Positions 60,016-64,000 of a stretch of DNA of 64,000 nt are shown here, one piece after another. The translations under genes were made by a program, and so were the position numbers. The stretch is from Candidatus Villigracilis saccharophilus (GTDB lineage: Bacteria > Chloroflexota > Anaerolineae > Anaerolineales > Villigracilaceae), in NCBI GenBank assembly GCA_016709305.1, contig JADJNA010000053.1:59176-123175 (forward strand). The letters are read 5' to 3'. The notes beneath the pieces were generated by a model. It ran no database searches and was not told the origin of the DNA. It saw only the letters and a list, made by a program, of their open reading frames with translations. Every line of letters begins with the position of its first letter. The first letter of the stretch is position 1.

Positions 60016-61554
60016 CTACTTCACTATCTTCACTACATTCCGTCCGCTTGCCCCGCTGACTTCCGCCGCCGTGGACTCCGCTGCCACAGAGGTATAGGTT
60101 ATCGATCGGCGTTTTATGATTCGACCAGCCCGGGATGGGTCGCATGAACATGAATTGGTCGAGCATGATCTGACCGTGATTCAAGTCTCCTTCGGTAAGG
60201 CCATAGGTTTGTTCAAGGTCTAAAGGTGTGATGATGTGACGAGCAACGATTGACGAGTTAAGAGCAGGGAAGTATTCTGCCAATGTCTTGACTGCGATAT
60301 CAGCAAGTACTTCTCGTTTCTCATTCCACAACTCTGGAGTGCGACGGTTAGTGTCCAAGTGCAGTAGCAACTTCCGACCGTTAAGAGCGTATGCCGCAAA
60401 TTGGAAATGAATGGAAACTACTTTTCCAGAAGTTGTAACTTCAAGATACGGCTTCTCGGAAATGCTGTGATACTTCGCCGCGTCGTAGGCTTTTTCGAGA
60501 TATTTGATGGAAGGCGCGAGCGCAACTGTCCCATCGGGGATGCCGTGTTTGCCGTCGGTGAGTAAATGGACTTTTGCAACCGATCCGCGCATTTTGATGG
60601 ATTGAACATTCCACACGAATTCGGGCGGCAGTTCCATTGCCCCGACGAGAGAGAGGAATGTGTGCTTCGGGTCAGCAGCGGAGATGACATTGCTTGCGGA
60701 TATCTCTTCGCCGATGGAAAGGACAACGCCAGTTGCGCGCATATCTTTGATAACGATTTGTTTCACTTCGGCATTCGTGCAGATCTCGCCGCCGAAGGAT
60801 TTCACTGCACTGGCGAGTGATTCGCTGATCTTGCCAATTCCGCCTTGGACTGCGACATGCGACAGGCCGCCACGATTGGCCCAGTTGTGCATGAGCGTAT
60901 AACCTGTGCCTGCACCATACACACCGAGAGTCAATCCGTGAATGCCGAGGGATGCGATTGCGGCTTTGACCACATCGGACTCAAACCATTCATCCACGAA
61001 TTCATCGGCAGTCATGGGAATGCCGCGAACGATGCGCATCATGTCTTTGCCGCCCATCATGCGGACGTTGAGTCCAAGTTGGCGAGGTCCATGCCTTCGC
61101 TTATGCTGAAATTCTTTGGCAGGCGCGGCATGATCGCAGCGTTGGACGACTCAATAAATTGAGTCGCTTTCTTCATGAAAGCTAAAAATGGAACCCAGTT
61201 CGCCGCGTCTTTTTCGGAGAAGCGTTTGATCGATGCGGCTGTTTTTGAAGGATCAGCGTCGAAGACGAGGTGGTTGGAATCCGCCTGAAGGGAGATGAAT
61301 GGCTTTCGGACGGAATCAACTACAAGTCCGTGTGAAGCGAGGTTGAGGTGTTTGACAATGTCCGGGCGCAGAGATCCGCCTGCATACAGAGAGTCAACGG
61401 TGAAGCCATCGCCGAAAGATTCTGTCACAACCTGCCCGCCGATGATGTCGCGGCGTTCGAGCACTAAAACTTTTTTGCCTTGCTTTGCATGATAGGCCGC
61501 GGCGACCAAACCATTGTGTCCCGCGCCGATGATGATGGTGTCGTAGGTTTTCAT
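60016..61554 (-). CDS. CrtI-like FAD-dependent oxidoreductase (two frameshifts)
   Basis: This is a phytoene-desaturase-type NAD(P)/FAD oxidoreductase of about 512 codons after repair. The dinucleotide loop TIIIGAGHNGLVAAAYHAKQ is at residue 5, with the motif VLVLERRDIIGGQVVTES after it. Middle parts such as ALAPSIKYLEKAYDAAKY resemble its neighbour. Breaks: near 61074 (one base missing, ANL-x-LNVRMMGG) and near 60061 (one base extra, after which GVSGASGRNVVKIVK follows to the stop at 60016). The start overlaps the stop of the adjacent paralogue. Natural substrate unknown. Confidence 0.82.
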
Positions 61555-63137
61555 TAGATGCCGTCCTTCAATGCAAGTTCTGCGGCGAATTTACCGGGCG
61601 AGCCCATGATGCCGCCGCCAGGATGTGCGCCCGAGCCAGCGAGGTAATAGCCGTTGATCGGCGTGCGAAAGCCCGCCCATTGAGTCGCGGGACGCATGAA
61701 GAAAAGTTGATGCAGCAGCAGTTCGCCGTGGAAGATGTTGCCGCCTGTGATGCCCGCGATACGTTCAATGTCTACTGGCGTGATGACTTGTTTGCCGATG
61801 ATCGCGCGGCGAATGTTCGGCGCGTAACGCTCGATGGTGGAGATGACCGACTCGCCAAATGCTTCGCGCTCGGTGTCGTCCCAGCCGCCTTCAATATCAT
61901 ACGGCGCATATTGAACGAAACACGACATGACATGTTTTCCAGGAGGAGCCATGTCGGGGTCGATCATCGAGGGGAAGATCATGTCGATGTACGGCTCTTT
62001 CGCAAAGCGGCCATACTTCGCGTCGTCGTAGGCGCGCTCAATGTAATCAATGCTTGGGCTGATCGAGACCGCGCCGCGATGCAGCACGTGTTCATCGGGC
62101 AGGGCGGTGAAGCGCGGAAGTTCGCTCAATGCAATGTTGACCTTGCCTGACGAACCGCGTGTGCGGAATTTTTTGATCGAGTGGATCAGATCATCGGGCA
62201 GGTGTTTTTGCTCGACCAGTTTCAGGAATGTAACGAACGGGTCAGCGGATGAGAGGACAGCCTTGGCATAAATCTCGTCGCCGTTTTCGAGGGCGACGCC
62301 GACTGCGCGTCCTCCTTTAACGATGACCTGCTTCACGGTTGCGTTGAGTCTGATCTCAGCCCCGAACGCTCGTGCCGAGCTGGCGATTGATTCAGCGATA
62401 CCGCCTGTGCCGCCTTTGGCAAAACCCCAGGCGCGGAACGCGCCGTCAATTTCGCCCATGTAGTGATGCAGCAAAACGTACGCGGTGCTTGGCGAGCGCG
62501 GACCGAGGAAGGTGCCGATGATTCCGCTCGCGGATTTTGTTCCGAGGAGCGCGTCGGTCTCGAACCATTCTTCGAGCATGTCCGCCGCAGATTGGGTCAT
62601 GATCTTCGCAAGACCATATAACTCTTTTTCGGTCAGCGATGAAGCGAATTGACCAAGCTTGAGCAATCCCATTAAATCTTGGGACTCAGCGAAGTTGGGT
62701 CGGGGAGGCAGAATGCTCAAGATGGGCTTGATGGCTTTCGCAAGGCGCGCCATGCGGCGGCCATATTCGTCATAAGCTTCGGCGTCTTTGGGTGAGTGAC
62801 GATAAATTTCGCGGCGGGTGGTGTCGTGATCATCCCAACCTGCGATGTAATCGCCGTTGTCCATGGGCGTGAAGGTGCTGGGCAGCGGCAGGATTTTTAA
62901 CCCGTGCTGGGGCAGTTTTAAGTCGCGAATGATCTCAGGTCTTAAGAGACTGACCACATAAGAAAATTCTGTGAACTTGAATCCAGGGATAATTTCCTCG
63001 GTAATCGTCGCCCCGCCGACCAGTTCCCTGCGCTCGAGCACAACGACTTTCTTGCCCGCGCGCGCCAGATATGCAGCAGCGACAAGTCCATTGTGCCCAC
63101 CGCCGATGATGATTGCGTCGTAATTATTTTGTGTCAT
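61554..63137 (-). CDS. CrtI-like FAD-dependent oxidoreductase
   Basis: This is a 527-residue paralogue of the downstream gene and intact. The FAD loop is AIIIGGGHNGLVAAAYLARAG, with VVLERRELVGGATITEEI. The C-terminal FAD part is FFMRPATQWAGFRTPINGYY and GSGAHPGGGIMGSPGKF. It belongs to the COG1233 group that includes carotene desaturases and isomerases and the vertebrate RetSat/PYROXD2 relatives. The substrate could be a lipid or retinoid-like molecule; no carotenoid synthesis gene is seen nearby. It probably forms an operon with the downstream paralogue and the upstream GcvT-like gene. Confidence 0.88.
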   Translation of the reverse strand: MTQNNYDAIIIGGGHNGLVAAAYLARAGKKVVVLERRELVGGATITEEIIPGFKFTEFSYVVSLLRPEIIRDLKLPQHGLKILPLPSTFTPMDNGDYIAGWDDHDTTRREIYRHSPKDAEAYDEYGRRMARLAKAIKPILSILPPRPNFAESQDLMGLLKLGQFASSLTEKELYGLAKIMTQSAADMLEEWFETDALLGTKSASGIIGTFLGPRSPSTAYVLLHHYMGEIDGAFRAWGFAKGGTGGIAESIASSARAFGAEIRLNATVKQVIVKGGRAVGVALENGDEIYAKAVLSSADPFVTFLKLVEQKHLPDDLIHSIKKFRTRGSSGKVNIALSELPRFTALPDEHVLHRGAVSISPSIDYIERAYDDAKYGRFAKEPYIDMIFPSMIDPDMAPPGKHVMSCFVQYAPYDIEGGWDDTEREAFGESVISTIERYAPNIRRAIIGKQVITPVDIERIAGITGGNIFHGELLLHQLFFMRPATQWAGFRTPINGYYLAGSGAHPGGGIMGSPGKFAAELALKDGI

Positions 63138-63166
63138 AGTTTTTCTCTGTTTGAAGGTTACAAGTT

Positions 63167-63204
63167 GAAGGTTGCAGGTCTTGAACTTTCAACCTGTAAC
63201 CTTC
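63167..63204. repeat. Inverted repeat between GcvT-like and oxidoreductase genes
   Basis: GAAGGTTGCAGGT (63167-63179) and ACCTGTAACCTTC (63192-63204) pair with one mismatch. Additional TTGAAGGTT/AACCTTCAA copies surround it. It may be a terminator or repeat debris. Confidence 0.55.
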
Positions 63205-63217
63205 AACTTTCAACCAA

Positions 63218-64000
63218 TTATTTTTTCTTCCACTCTGGCTCATAGAACGGCAGCTTGACCACTTTTGCGGGCGCGTGCTTGCGTTGGTGTTCGACGGTAA
63301 TTTCCATTCTCACGTCAGTGCCGAGTTCGTAATATGGTTTCTGCAAATGCGCGAGCGCGATATATTTCTTCAACAATGGCGACCATGAAGCCGTGGACGC
63401 GTATCCCACCTGCACACCGCCAACCATGATCGGCATACTGGCGCGGATCGCGGTGCCTGGCACTTGCGGCGGCATGCCAACTTCAGCGTACAACTCTTCC
63501 ATGCCGACCCAGTCAATTTCAATGCCGACCATCTTCCACGCTGAGCCTTCGCGCCGCATAACTTCAGCGTCTTTTTCGAGCGCCTTGCGTCCAACGAAGT
63601 AGCCAGGCTTATCAAGCGCAACTGTCCAATCGAGTCCCAGCTCAAAGGGAGATGACTTCTGCGATTCGATCCATGCGTGACCCGAAGAGGTGTAATCCAC
63701 ATCGAGCATGAACAATCCCGCTTCGACGCGCGCCATGTCAAGCGCGAGGATGCCCACGGGTGTGATGCCGTAGTCCTCTCCCGCTTCCATCAACGTGTCC
63801 CAGACTTTGATCGCGTCCTTCGCGTCCATCCAGATCTCATAACCGAGATCGCCTGTATAACCAGTTCTTGGAAATGGTGACTTCGACTCCGCCGAGTTTA
63901 TTTGTCATCAGACGGAAATATTTCAGCCCATCGAGATTGGATCGCAAACGCGATTCAAAATCTTCCTCGAATTTGGTCCCTGCAAACTGAGAGATGCCAC
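63218..64000 (-). CDS. GcvT-like aminomethyltransferase, C-terminal part (frameshifted, truncated by window)
   Basis: This is a folate-binding GcvT-family protein entering from the window edge. Segments such as SRTGYTGDLGYEIW (spanning the break) and PVGILALDMARVEAGLFMLDVDY are the classic GcvT pattern, with Arg and Glu near the folate. The frame is broken near 63868-63872, where one extra base separates GGVEVTIS and RTGYTGDLGYE. The C-terminal part has FVGRKALEKDAEVM and VGYASTASWSPLLKKYIALA. It could be the T-protein of glycine cleavage or a dimethylglycine or sarcosine dehydrogenase-like relative; the oxidoreductase neighbours make a demethylase more plausible. Confidence 0.83.

Overview
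The window looks like a chromosomal piece of a bacterium of the phylum Chloroflexota, most likely class Anaerolineae. This is inferred from gene content and protein style; there is no rRNA or other decisive marker. Base composition is moderate and both strands are gene-dense with short operons. Many genes have a clear AGGAG-type ribosome site, but three sit exactly 6 bases after a -10-like hexamer and may be leaderless. At least nine reading frames are broken by one-base indels, several in homopolymers. Most of these genes look functional once corrected, so I suspect assembly errors rather than decay.

Layout. 1-9.6 kb: the end of a uroporphyrinogen-decarboxylase-like methyltransferase, a GH127 glycosidase, a hydrolase, an AraC regulator, three small DUF proteins, an ABC exporter half and an HD-GYP phosphodiesterase. 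9.6-17.1 kb: a 1309-residue cyclase/ATPase/TPR signalling protein, a cysteine-desulfurase-like enzyme, a universal stress protein, MobA and an AmrS-type radical SAM enzyme. 17.2-21.2 kb: a membrane protein behind a LexA-box-like promoter, a TnpB-only IS element, a GNAT-like protein and an NDUFA9-like SDR.

21.3-28.6 kb is the most striking region: a lasso-peptide (RiPP) gene cluster, all on the minus strand. It holds a very short precursor gene, a terminator-like hairpin, an asparagine-synthetase-type cyclase, two HPr-kinase-like proteins, a sulfotransferase, a PqqD-type recognition protein (B1), a transglutaminase-fold leader peptidase (B2) and a nucleotidyltransferase. The precursor reads as a plausible core with an Asp acceptor and a Ser-Ser end only after a one-base correction.

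28.8-47.4 kb is mostly housekeeping: tRNA-Val, FolP, a degenerate PBP1-like protein, a DUF2089 regulator paired with a 29-residue tandem-repeat protein, PfkA, RNase Z, FtsK, the B12-binding subunit of methylmalonyl-CoA mutase with MeaB, PRPP synthetase, MutM, Ogt, TyrA and a GIY-YIG protein. 47.6-58.3 kb holds MaeB, a second ABC exporter half, small membrane proteins, a lone winged-helix domain and a phosphoribosyltransferase. It also holds what looks like a Cas4/Dna2-type nuclease split into two membrane-anchored proteins, followed by NadK and RecN.

58.3-60 kb holds tRNA-Arg, a diverged duplicate of the tRNA region and about 1 kb of non-coding or decayed DNA. 60-64 kb holds two CrtI-like FAD oxidoreductases and a truncated GcvT-like protein.
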